DNA from: Coriobacteriales bacterium
GTDB taxonomy: Bacteria > Actinomycetota > Coriobacteriia > Coriobacteriales > JAEZZM01
DNA length: 15,412 nt
Assembly: GCA_029983705.1 (NCBI GenBank)
Contig: JASBYZ010000031.1
Location: forward strand, 1 to 15,412
Direction of reading: 5' to 3'
Shown: positions 1 to 7,275 of the stretch, one piece after another
How positions within the stretch are numbered: position 1 is the first letter of the stretch
How the letters are laid out: every line of letters starts with the position of its first letter
The notes under the pieces: generated by a model
Seen by the model: the letters and a program-made list of their open reading frames with translations, nothing else
Told to the model about the DNA's origin: nothing
Databases searched by the model: none
Translations under genes and position numbers: made by a program

Positions 1-1186
1 GATGCTGAGCATAGTAACTTATTGTTACATGCTTTCCATACTCAATGCTTCCGCTACTTGGTTCAATCACATCTGCAATCATCTTTAACAGCGTAGACTT
101 ACCCGCACCATTTGGACCAACAAGTGCTACCCTATCCTGTCTATAGAGCTTAAGGTTGATATCCTCATATACCTGTTTTGTCTCATAAGATTTAGACACA
201 TCAATAAGTTCTACCACCTTATCTGAAGTTCTAGGTGGATCTGGGAACTTAAAATGAAAGCTCTTGTGCTCTTCAGGTATTTCAATTCTATTTTGTAAGA
301 TTTTTTCAAGGCGCTTAGCACGCTCTTGAGCCTGAACCGCTTTTGTAGCCTTATACCTAAAGCGATTAATAAAGGTTTCAAGGTGCTGGATTTCTTTATC
401 TTGAGCTTCTCTTTCAACCTTTAGCTGCTCTATACGCTCTTTACGCTGCTCTACATAGTCAGAATAGTTTCCGGTGTAGCATTGCAGGCGCTGGTTTTCT
501 AGAGCTGCCACATGATTTACCATGCCATCCATAAATGCACGGTCGTGAGATATTAAAAGAATTGAGCCGTCGTAATTATTAAGAAAACCTTCAAGCCACC
601 TTACCGACTCAAGGTCAAGATGGTTTGTTGGTTCGTCTAAGAGTAAAATATCAGGTTTTTTAAAGAGCAGTTTAGCTAAGGATATGCGCATCTGCCAGCC
701 TCCTGAAAATTCAGAGACATCCCTTTGCATATCTTTTTCTGTAAATCCAAGACCAAATAAAATGGTGCGCGCCTGAGCTTCAAAGGTGTAGCCGTCCGCC
801 ATCTCAAACTGACTTTGAAGACTTCCGTATTCTGCTAAGAGCTTATCGTCATGATTTCCATCAGCTATCTGATGTTCATAGTCTCTAATGCGCTTTTGCA
901 TGTCGATAAGTTCTGTAGCGCTTTGAACCACCTCGTTAAAAACACTGTTATGGTCCATCTCGATAGCTTCTTGCTCAAGATAGCCAACGCGCACGTCTTT
1001 AGCAATAACAACCTGCCCGCTATCAGCGCCCTCAAGGCCCATAATTATTTTCAAAAGCGTAGTTTTACCAGCACCATTAGGGCCCACAAGCGCATAGCGA
1101 TCTTTGGCATTGACCTGCAGTGTGGCATCAATAAAAAGGTCTCTACCGCCAAATGACTTAGAGACCTTATCAACTAGTAATAACAA
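1..1186 (-). CDS. ABC-F family ATPase (YdiF/Uup-like), partial, C-terminus beyond window
   Basis: This is a soluble twin-ATPase protein of the ABC-F family, which acts on the ribosome (translation factor or antibiotic protection) rather than in transport. About 395 codons are open. The first ATPase domain has Walker A GPNGAGKTT near residues 34-42, signature FSGGW, and LLDEPTNHLDLES with a following SHDR switch. A charged coiled linker (EQRKERIEQLKVEREAQD, then FRYKATKAVQAQERAKRLEKI) is followed by the second Walker A GPNGAGKST. The second signature and Walker B lie outside the window. No transmembrane segment is seen, as expected. The start is taken as TTG at 1186-1184 because GGAG lies 7 bases upstream and no in-frame ATG or GTG exists before the upstream stop. 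Its start region lies in a perfect hairpin (1186-1228). The linker wording resembles YdiF, but the exact subfamily is not certain. Confidence 0.93.
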   Translation of the reverse strand, partial: MLLLVDKVSKSFGGRDLFIDATLQVNAKDRYALVGPNGAGKTTLLKIIMGLEGADSGQVVIAKDVRVGYLEQEAIEMDHNSVFNEVVQSATELIDMQKRIRDYEHQIADGNHDDKLLAEYGSLQSQFEMADGYTFEAQARTILFGLGFTEKDMQRDVSEFSGGWQMRISLAKLLFKKPDILLLDEPTNHLDLESVRWLEGFLNNYDGSILLISHDRAFMDGMVNHVAALENQRLQCYTGNYSDYVEQRKERIEQLKVEREAQDKEIQHLETFINRFRYKATKAVQAQERAKRLEKILQNRIEIPEEHKSFHFKFPDPPRTSDKVVELIDVSKSYETKQVYEDINLKLYRQDRVALVGPNGAGKSTLLKMIADVIEPSSGSIEYGKHVTISYYAQH

Positions 1187-1228
1187 ATAAGTACTCCAGA
1201 ATAGCTTGTATGTCTTAGAGTACTTATT
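1186..1228 (-). promoter_or_regulatory. Perfect 11-bp stem-loop covering the ABC-F ribosome-binding site and start
   Basis: AATAAGTACTC (1218-1228 read on the minus strand) pairs perfectly with GAGTACTTATT (1186-1196), leaving a 21-base loop. The 3' arm contains most of the GGAG Shine-Dalgarno sequence (1194-1197) and ends on the first base of the TTG start codon. Folding would hide the translation start, as in attenuated ABC-F resistance genes. It also lies just after the wrbA-like stop, so it might act as a weak terminator for that gene, although the stem is AT-rich and only a broken T-run follows. Confidence 0.5.
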
Positions 1229-1238
1229 ATCGCATGAA

Positions 1239-1830
1239 TTAATCTAAAGATTTTGAAGTAATTTCAACAAGACGTTTTGCTTGATGTTTAACTGCTGCCT
1301 CAAGATCGTTTGCAAAGCCTTCTCTGGTTGCAGTACCACTTGCTCCGTATGGGTTTCCGCCCTGAGCATATACTGAGTCATCAGTATATCCAATAGGAAC
1401 AATAATTGAGCCCCAGTGCATTACGTTGGTATAAATTGCCTTAACAACAGCCTCTTGACCACCATTTGGGTTTTGAGCTGAAGACATAGCACTCACAAAT
1501 TTATTTGCAAGTTTACCCTCAGACCATGGGCCGCCTTGTGCATCAAAAAACTTCTTCATTTGACCGGCAACGTTTCCAAATCTTACTGGGCTTGAAAAAA
1601 GCAGTGCGTCTGCCCAAATAAGGTCATCAGTTTCTGCCACCTCAACATCTTTTGACTCATCAAGATATTTTTGCCAACCTGGGTTTGCATCTGTGGTATC
1701 AAGGTACTCTTCTACCTTTTTAAGTCTTACCTCAGCACCAGCTTCTTCTGCTGCCTCTTTAGCCCATTTAGCCATTTGAAAGTTAACCGGTTTGAGAATA
1801 ATAAATAATTGAAAGCTTAACTTTGCTCAT
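1239..1830 (-). pseudogene. WrbA-like NAD(P)H:quinone oxidoreductase / flavodoxin, frameshifted near start
   Basis: The family consists of cytoplasmic FMN-binding flavodoxin-fold proteins that reduce quinones by two electrons with NAD(P)H. The original start is ATG at 1830-1828, with AAAGGAG upstream. It reads MSKVKLSIIYYSQTG, the phosphate-binding beginning of the FMN site, and then hits TAA. Removing one T (A on the plus strand, 1785-1786) changes GGTTAAC to GGTAAC and joins the frame to NFQMAKWAKEAAEE. The total length is then a normal 196 residues. Downstream the fold is intact: SSPVRFGNVAGQMKKFFD, then a variable C-terminal half to ITSKSLD. An internal ATG at 1775 gives a 178-residue frame, but this lacks the first beta strand and the FMN phosphate loop, so it is unlikely to bind FMN. 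The gene faces away from the flavoprotein across a shared control region. A sequencing error is the main alternative. Confidence 0.8.
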
Positions 1831-1856
1831 TAACACTCCTTTTCATATACATTCAT

Positions 1857-1876
1857 GTCTCAAAATTGAGACTCAA
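1857..1876. promoter_or_regulatory. Palindromic operator candidate between wrbA-like gene and flavoprotein
   Basis: GTCTCAAAATTGAGAC (1857-1872) is a 7-bp inverted repeat with a two-base centre, and TTGAGACTCAA (1866-1876) is an overlapping odd palindrome. Together they give three alternating CTCAA/TTGAG half-sites. They lie at the predicted -10 and start of the wrbA-like promoter, a usual repressor position. The regulator is unknown. Confidence 0.45.
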
Positions 1877-1901
1877 TACTACTCTTCTACCTGAAGCTCA
1901 A
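1873..1901 (-). promoter_or_regulatory. Predicted promoter of the wrbA-like gene
   Basis: Read on the minus strand, TTGAGC (1896-1901) and TATTGA (1873-1878) are separated by 17 bases. Each hexamer matches the sigma-70 consensus at four of six positions. The ribosome-binding site and ATG follow about 40 bases downstream. Confidence 0.4.
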
Positions 1902-1923
1902 AAGCTTTAAACACTTTATTTAA

Positions 1924-1952
1924 TTTACATATCTAAAGTGATTTAATATACA
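1924..1952 (+). promoter_or_regulatory. Predicted sigma-70 promoter of the Tat flavoprotein gene
   Basis: TTTACA (1924-1929) and TATACA (1947-1952) are separated by exactly 17 bases. The transcript would start near 1959, leaving a leader of about 50 bases. AAAGGAG (1997-2003) follows, 7 bases before the ATG at 2011. This supports 2011, not the internal ATG at 2188, as the real start of the flavoprotein gene. Confidence 0.6.
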
Positions 1953-2010
1953 TTGGAAGCGATACACACTCTTTAAAGTATTTCCTAGATGTATAGAAAG
2001 GAGTACATCG

Positions 2011-3720
2011 ATGGCTCATGATACAATGCCGCAAGTCTCTAGAAGAAAGTTTCTTGCAGGCAGCTCAGTTGCAGCACTCACAATTGCTGCAGCATCCTTA
2101 AGTGGATGCTCTCAATCTCTTGCGCCTACAAAAGGAGGTAAATCAAACAAGGCAAATTCCTGAGTTGAAGAGTTCAACAAGCACTCTATGGCATACGAAT
2201 CTCCACATGAAACCATAGCATCTGATAAATTTTCTGAAAGTGGTTTATATGTTCCAGAATTTTTAAAGGCACCAGACAAAATCTCAAATATCTCTGAAAC
2301 AAAAGAATATGATATCGTAGTTATTGGAGCCGGTGCTGCTGGTATTCCTCGTGCACTAGCTGCTCAGCAGGCCGGAGCAAAGGTATGCCTGTTACAAAAA
2401 GAGAAATCAGCCGTTTCTCAAGGAAACTCTGGCTCGGGCGTAATTTATGAGAGGTCAGATCCTCAAGCAGTTGAAGCCCTCATTCAAATTATTCAAAAAG
2501 GAAACACTCACCGTTCAAACAGAAAATTTGTAGAAAAGTGGGCCAAAAACTCTGGTGAGGCTATTAATTGGCTCATTGGCGAGGCAGAAAAAGCAGGAGC
2601 GCAAATTAAAAACCAAGGCTCAGGCCCTCAACACTTAACCGAGCTTAACGGCGGGCATGTAGAATTTGTCACCTCATTTTTTGGACCAAAACCATATGAC
2701 ACGGGCTCTGGTATGAGAGACTTGGCCAAATATCTTGAAAAAGAAGGCGTCGAGATTTTCTACAACACCCCTGGTGTCCAGCTTGCTAAAGAGGGTGATA
2801 AGGTTGTAGGCGTTATCGCACACGATAAAGAAGCCGACAAGTACATCCAGTTCAACGGCACAAAAGGCGTTGTACTTGCCTGTGGTGACTATCAAAACGA
2901 TGAGCAGATGGTAAGGTTTTATGTTCCAGACATCATGAACTTTGATAGAAAGCAGCTCAACAAAACAGGAGACGGCCACAAAATGGGACTGTGGGCTGGA
3001 GGCGTTATAGAACCTCTTAACCACACTAAGATGCTTCATGACTTTGATGCAGGTCCAGCCTCTATGTGCGATTTTCCTTTCCTTGTGGTAAATGAAGAGG
3101 GCGAGCGTTTTGTGAACGAAGAAACTCAAATGTCGCTCATGAATAACTACACACGCCAAGAAAAGCGCACCGGTTGGTATTCTCAAATCTTTGACAGTAA
3201 ATATATGGAAGAAACTGTGGGCTGGCCTGGCAAGGCTGTTAACCCAAAAGATCTTGAGGTTTGGATGCCAGATGTAGACATGAAGGAGCGCCCTGCAGTC
3301 TTTGGAGACTTAGTAAGAACCTTTAGGTGTGACACCCTCGAAGAGCTCGCAGATAAGCTTGAAATACCAAAGGATGCCTTTGTAGCAACCGTTAAGCGCT
3401 ACAACGAGATTGTTAAATCAGGGGTCGATGAGGACTTTGGCAAAGACTCCAAGTTCTTAACCACTGTTGATACTCCCCCATATTATGGAATACATAGGCA
3501 CCTGCGCGTTTCTGCGGTATGTTCTGGACTGGTAATTAATGAAGACTACCAAGTACTCAACAAACTTGAAGGAGAACCTATAGAAGGCTTATATGCTATT
3601 GGCAATAACAATGCTGGTTTTTATGGCGGCGTTGATTATCCGCTTGATGTATTTGGACTCTCACTGGGAAGATGTAACACAGAAGGCTACCTTGTTGGTA
3701 AAGCCTTAGCAGCTAAATAA
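2011..3720 (+). pseudogene. Tat-exported lipoprotein FAD-dependent reductase (fumarate reductase flavoprotein superfamily), interrupted by TGA
   Basis: The 5' part, starting at ATG 2011 behind a strong AAAGGAG, encodes a Tat signal with SRRKFL (residues 10-15) and lipobox LSGC (Cys33). This predicts a folded, flavin-loaded protein anchored outside the membrane. Codon 51 (2161-2163) is TGA, and the same frame then runs 518 codons to TAA at 3720. The body has the FAD Rossmann motif VIGAGAAG near residues 104-111, QGNSGSG after the first fold, and a C-terminal YAIGNNNAGFYGG...GLSLGR block. The family passes electrons to fumarate-like or other small acceptors. The histidine and arginine pattern typical of fumarate reduction is not evident, so the substrate is unknown. 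No FMN-binding domain or cytochrome partner is present. A restart at ATG 2188 would lack export signals and has no good ribosome-binding site. Lesion type: single-codon nonsense change, possibly TGG or CGA to TGA. Confidence 0.82.
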
Positions 3721-3728
3721 AATATAAA

Positions 3729-3756
3729 AGCCGTCAGACTTTTTGGTCTGACGGCT
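3729..3756 (-). terminator. Rho-independent terminator, likely bidirectional
   Basis: AGCCGTCAGAC and GTCTGACGGCT form a perfect 11-bp stem with a six-base loop. On the minus strand it is followed by TTTTATATT, so it best fits termination after tRNA-Asn. It begins 8 bases after the flavoprotein stop and may also stop that transcript, although the plus side lacks an immediate T-run. Confidence 0.8.
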
Positions 3757-3768
3757 CAAGATTTTAAC

Positions 3769-3843
3769 TGGCTCCCCGGGTAGGGCTCGAACCTACAACA
3801 TTTCGGTTAACAGCCGAACGCTCTACCATTGAGCTACCGAGGA
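3769..3843 (-). tRNA. tRNA-Asn (anticodon GTT)
   Basis: The 75 bases include an encoded CCA. The acceptor arms TCCTCGG and CCGGGGA pair with one G-U. The anticodon stem TTCGG/CCGAA carries loop CTGTTAA with anticodon GTT. The T arm contains GGTTCGAGCC. All four arms close normally. Confidence 0.95.
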
Positions 3844-3872
3844 ATGCTCTGTTTTTCAAGTGCGGTAGCTAT

Positions 3873-3900
3873 TTTATACTGAAAGCAATCCGCATTGCAA
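3873..3900 (-). promoter_or_regulatory. Predicted promoter of tRNA-Asn
   Basis: On the minus strand, TTGCAA (3895-3900) lies 16 bases before TATAAA (3873-3878), about 30 bases upstream of the tRNA-Asn 5' end. It partly overlaps the left arm of the inverted repeat that follows the upstream tRNA. Confidence 0.55.
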
Positions 3901-3943
3901 GAACTATTTTTCACTTATTAAAAATTTGTGAAAACTGTTCTTG
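3898..3943. repeat. Imperfect 16-bp inverted repeat between the two tRNA genes
   Basis: CAAGAAC (3898-3904) pairs with GTTCTTG (3937-3943), and TTTTCAC (3908-3914) with GTGAAAA (3928-3934), with a short mismatched step between and a 13-base AT-rich loop. It touches the encoded CCA of the CAT tRNA, so on the minus strand it would form directly at the tRNA 3' end. It could be a processing or termination structure, or an operator at the tRNA-Asn promoter. Confidence 0.4.
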
Positions 3944-4017
3944 GTGGACCCGGCAGGATTCGAACCTGCAACAAAGGGATTATGAGTCCCCTGCGCTAAC
4001 CATTGCGCCACGGGTCC
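3942..4017 (-). tRNA. tRNA with CAT anticodon, probably tRNA-Ile2 (lysidine-modified) rather than Met
   Basis: The 76 bases include CCA. The acceptor arms GGACCCG and CGGGTCC pair perfectly, the anticodon loop is CTCATAA, and the T stem GCAGG/CCTGC is closed. A1-type initiator features are absent: the first acceptor pair is G-C and there is no run of three G-C pairs at the base of the anticodon stem. The GGACC acceptor start, with C4-G69 and C5-G68, resembles Ile2 tRNAs recognised by TilS. Elongator Met remains possible. Confidence 0.88.
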
Positions 4018-4035
4018 ATTAAATAACATTCAAGA

Positions 4036-4064
4036 ATTGTAGCCTAAACACTCTTAAATGTCAT
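4036..4064 (-). promoter_or_regulatory. Predicted promoter of the CAT tRNA
   Basis: On the minus strand, ATGACA (4059-4064) and TACAAT (4036-4041) are separated by 17 bases. The start would fall near 4029, just before the tRNA at 4017. It lies directly after the rpoD stop, so the tRNA need not depend on the long operon. Confidence 0.6.
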
Positions 4065-4071
4065 CATTAAT

Positions 4072-5367
4072 TTAATCCTCCAAATAATCTTTTAATTTAG
4101 AAGATCTGGATGGGTGTCTAAGTTTAGCTAAAGTCTTAGACTCAATCTGTCTAATCCTTTCTCTCGTAACACCAAACTCTTTACCTACCTCTTCTAAGGT
4201 GTGAGGATGTCCATCATCAAGACCAAAGCGTAAAATAATTACCTTACGCTCACGCTCTGCAAGTCCATCAAGCACCTGTCTGAGCTGCTCTTGAAGCATG
4301 GTAAAGCTTGCTGCATCCTGAGGTACTACAGCGGTGTTATCTTCAATAAAGTCTCCAAGCTGTGAGTCTTCTTCCTCACCAATTGGTGTCTCTAAAGACA
4401 CGGGCTCTTGAGAGATCTTTTGGATTTCTCGTACGCGCTCAGGAGTGATGTCCATCTCTTTTGCAATCTCTTCTGGGGATGGCTCACGACCAAGCTGCTG
4501 TAAGAGCTGGCGCTGGATTCTTACCAGTTTGTTAATGGTCTCAACCATGTGAACTGGAATTCTAATGGTACGTGCTTGGTCTGCAATAGCACGAGTAATA
4601 GCCTGTCTAATCCACGAGGTTGCATAGGTAGAAAATTTAAAGCCCTTGGTGTAGTCAAACTTTTCTACCGCTCTAATAAGACCAAGGTTACCCTCTTGAA
4701 TAAGGTCCAAAAAGAGCATGCCACGACCCACATAGCGTTTTGCAATTGATACAACAAGACGCAGGTTTGCAGAAATAAGTGACTGCTTTGCATCCATACC
4801 AATTTGCTCTACACGCGTAAGTCTTCTTATTTGAACACGTGAAAGCTCTCTGCCTTCAAGGCGAGCTTCTTCAAGTTCATTTTGAGCCTCAAGTCCAGAC
4901 TCAATTTTCATAGCGAGGTCAATTTCTTCAGCCGCGTTTAAGAGGTCTACCTTACCAATTTCTTTTAAGTACATGCGAACAGGGTCGCCGGTAAGCATTG
5001 GAGTTGCCTCTGAGCGAGTTTTAGACCTGCGAGATCTCTTTTTCTTTGGCGTATGTTTTGGAAGAATGATATCTACTGCCTCAGCCTCTGAGGTGTCAAT
5101 ATCCTCATCGAGCTCATCGCCCAAATCATCATCTAAATCATCTTCAACGTCCTCATCGCCCTTAAGTTCTGAGGTGATGTCTACGCCCTTAGCGCGAAGG
5201 TGATCATAGACAAGCTCAAGCTCTTCCTCTTCAACGTCTAAATCTCTAAGCGCAATTTGAATGTCATCTTCTGAAACAGAACCGCTCTTAGAAGACTTTT
5301 CAACGAGTGCGTCAAAGGGCTTCTGGAGCTCTTCACTTAAATTGCTAAGTTTCTTTTTAGTTGCCAA
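4072..5367 (-). CDS. rpoD: Primary (housekeeping) RNA polymerase sigma factor, RpoD/SigA
   Basis: This is the main sigma-70 factor, which directs RNA polymerase to -35/-10 promoters. An N-terminal region 1.1-like helical domain is followed by a very acidic stretch ([19 protein letters not shown]) and a basic patch (KKKRSRRSK). Region 1.2 begins [12 protein letters not shown]. Region 2 has [33 protein letters not shown] and [13 protein letters not shown]. Region 4 has [20 protein letters not shown] and ends [16 protein letters not shown]. The start is taken as TTG at 5367, because GGAAAGG sits 6 bases upstream. Another in-frame TTG at 5382 has no ribosome-binding site. Both lie in a duplicated 10-bp sequence. 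The product has about 431 residues. It is the last gene of the rbfA operon, about 40 bases after dnaG. Confidence 0.97.
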   Translation of the reverse strand: MATKKKLSNLSEELQKPFDALVEKSSKSGSVSEDDIQIALRDLDVEEEELELVYDHLRAKGVDITSELKGDEDVEDDLDDDLGDELDEDIDTSEAEAVDIILPKHTPKKKRSRRSKTRSEATPMLTGDPVRMYLKEIGKVDLLNAAEEIDLAMKIESGLEAQNELEEARLEGRELSRVQIRRLTRVEQIGMDAKQSLISANLRLVVSIAKRYVGRGMLFLDLIQEGNLGLIRAVEKFDYTKGFKFSTYATSWIRQAITRAIADQARTIRIPVHMVETINKLVRIQRQLLQQLGREPSPEEIAKEMDITPERVREIQKISQEPVSLETPIGEEEDSQLGDFIEDNTAVVPQDAASFTMLQEQLRQVLDGLAERERKVIILRFGLDDGHPHTLEEVGKEFGVTRERIRQIESKTLAKLRHPSRSSKLKDYLED

Positions 5368-5407
5368 TGTATACCTTTCCAATGTATAACTTGAAACTAT
5401 GTAAAAC

Positions 5408-7255
5408 CTAAACGCGTTTTGATGCTTCTATCATCTTGTGTTCTAAATATCGCGCTTCTTTTTGTAAGCGAGCTACCTCTTCAAAGAGGTCATCGTATGA
5501 TTTTGCATCGAATGCTTCAGGATGTTTTAACTGAGTCTTTTTTTCTCTCAAATTTCTCTGTAAGGATTTGAGCGTAAGATCATCCAACAAAAATTCTACC
5601 GTTTGAGAAGGCTCTATATCTGTATTTGATAAGAGTTTACCTGCCGATAAAATCTCATCTGCCCTTGGATGAATACTCTTTGCGGTTTGTACTAATCTTG
5701 TAGCTGTTGCATCCTCACCTTGCTCAAGCATAGCTTGTGCTATCATACTATTAAGCTTTGAAAACCAGCTTAAGTTAATAATTCTTTCTTTGTATTGCTG
5801 CATTTGAGCTGGATAGCTTGCAATTAAGGCTAAGAGCTCACGTTCAGCATTTAGCGCTAAAGCCTCATCTTGACTTAAGGGTAAACTTTTAGCACTAAGT
5901 TCTCTATTATACCCATTTTTAGGCTGGCTAGAAGAATTTGCCTCAGCCTTAACAAAATTTCTTTGTTTTGCTCTCTTATTAGAAACTGCACGCTTTACCG
6001 TAGGAAGTTCTGCATTTAAGACATCGGCAAGATAGCGCGTATATTCATCTGCAAGAATTCCTTCTTTAAGATAGACAAGTGCCTCGGCTCCCTCATTTAA
6101 AGCGCGCGCCCTTTCATCAGGAATAGAGAGGTCAAAACTCAAAAGCGTTTTATCTAAGACAAACTTAATAAGTGGCTGAGCAGCCTCAAGTAAGACTTTA
6201 AACTCCTCTGATGAATGCTCAGATATATACTCAAGCGGATCTTGATTGTCTGGAATAAGCACGCTATAAAAATCTGCCTTAGTAGCATCTATAAATTGAA
6301 GGGCACGCTGGGCTGCGTTTTGCCCTGCCTCATCGCCATCAAAAATAAGATAGATTTGCTTTACAAAGCGAGAAAGTATTTTGATGTGCTGCTCTGTAAG
6401 GGCTGTTCCAAGCGTGGCTACTACGTTTTTAAAGCCCGCCTCATGAAGACCAATAACATCTGTGTAGCCTTCAACTACTATGGCCTTTGATGAGAGCACC
6501 AGAGCTTCTTTTGCAAGGTCGAGTGCATACAGATTTTTTGATTTATGAAATATCTGAGTCTCTTGTGAGTTTAAATATTTTGGCTCACCACTTCCCATAA
6601 TGCGCCCGCCAAAGGCAATTGTTTTAGAAAACTCATCATGTATAGGAAAGATTACCCGCTCATAAAAGCGGTCAAAAACTCGCTGTCCGCGCCTAACGGC
6701 AACGTTTGCATCAATAAGCTCTTGAGGCTTATAACCCTCTGAGAGTAAGTAGTCAACAAGCTTATTGTTTCCCGGGGCATAACCAAGCTTATAGCGCTTA
6801 GATACCTCCATATTAAAGCCTCTGCCCGCAAGATAGTCTCGTGCTTCTTGGGCTTTTGGCTTGGTGGAGCGCATGAGCTCTCTATGATAAAAATCTTCAG
6901 CCTTAGCCATGAGTTCAAAAAGTCTACTGCGCTTTGACCCCGTTTTACTTTGGCTTTGCACCTCATGAAGCTCAATATGGCTTCTCTCGGCTAAATACCT
7001 TACTGCATCTGGAAAATCTAGCTGTTCTCTTAGCATGATGTACTTAAAGACATCTCCGCCGTTAGAGCAGCCAAAGCAGTGCCAGAGTTGAGTTGCTGGG
7101 TTAACTTTAAAGGAAGGCGTTTTTTCTTCATGAAAAGGACAGCAGCCCCAAAACTCTTGTCCTTTTTGTTTGAGCACAACAGTCTCTGCTGCAAGAGAAA
7201 CAATATCTGTTGCACTTCGTACTGCTTCTATGTCTTCATTTGGAATAAGTGACAA
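5408..7255 (-). CDS. dnaG: DNA primase DnaG
   Basis: Makes RNA primers for DNA replication and works with the replicative helicase at the fork. The N-terminal CHC2-type zinc ribbon has Cys39, His42, Cys60 and Cys63 in [12 protein letters not shown] and [10 protein letters not shown]. The catalytic core contains [19 protein letters not shown] and the Toprim motifs VVEGYTDVI and [10 protein letters not shown], which bind metal. A C-terminal helicase-binding region follows, ending in a charged helix (residues about 580-615). 615 residues is the normal length. The start is TTG at 7255, fixed by the conserved [18 protein letters not shown] opening. The ribosome-binding site is weak (GGGAAG, 11 bases away), and the ribF stop lies only 20 bases upstream, so translation is probably coupled. 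The stop is TAG, which shows that TAG terminates normally in this genome. Confidence 0.97.
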   Translation of the reverse strand: MSLIPNEDIEAVRSATDIVSLAAETVVLKQKGQEFWGCCPFHEEKTPSFKVNPATQLWHCFGCSNGGDVFKYIMLREQLDFPDAVRYLAERSHIELHEVQSQSKTGSKRSRLFELMAKAEDFYHRELMRSTKPKAQEARDYLAGRGFNMEVSKRYKLGYAPGNNKLVDYLLSEGYKPQELIDANVAVRRGQRVFDRFYERVIFPIHDEFSKTIAFGGRIMGSGEPKYLNSQETQIFHKSKNLYALDLAKEALVLSSKAIVVEGYTDVIGLHEAGFKNVVATLGTALTEQHIKILSRFVKQIYLIFDGDEAGQNAAQRALQFIDATKADFYSVLIPDNQDPLEYISEHSSEEFKVLLEAAQPLIKFVLDKTLLSFDLSIPDERARALNEGAEALVYLKEGILADEYTRYLADVLNAELPTVKRAVSNKRAKQRNFVKAEANSSSQPKNGYNRELSAKSLPLSQDEALALNAERELLALIASYPAQMQQYKERIINLSWFSKLNSMIAQAMLEQGEDATATRLVQTAKSIHPRADEILSAGKLLSNTDIEPSQTVEFLLDDLTLKSLQRNLREKKTQLKHPEAFDAKSYDDLFEEVARLQKEARYLEHKMIEASKRV

Positions 7256-7275
7256 ACTAAATCAAGCTTCCCATC

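Noticed and set aside
851..1156. Plus-strand open frame of 101 codons
   Set aside because: It is opposite the first ATPase domain of the ABC-F gene, whose motifs fix the true strand and frame.
2131..2140. Perfect AAAGGAGGT ribosome-binding site inside the Tat signal fragment
   Set aside because: No start codon lies within the usual distance downstream; the bases are explained by the codons for Lys-Gly-Gly-Lys.
2161..2178. Selenocysteine at the flavoprotein TGA, with the following hairpin as SECIS element
   Set aside because: The hairpin has only six pairs and a three-base loop directly after TGA, unlike bacterial SECIS elements, and the codon lies in a variable linker after the lipobox, where no catalytic residue is expected.
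2674..3186. Antisense open frame of 170 codons within the flavoprotein
   Set aside because: It lies wholly opposite a clearly homologous coding region, has no ribosome-binding site and shows no recognisable motif.
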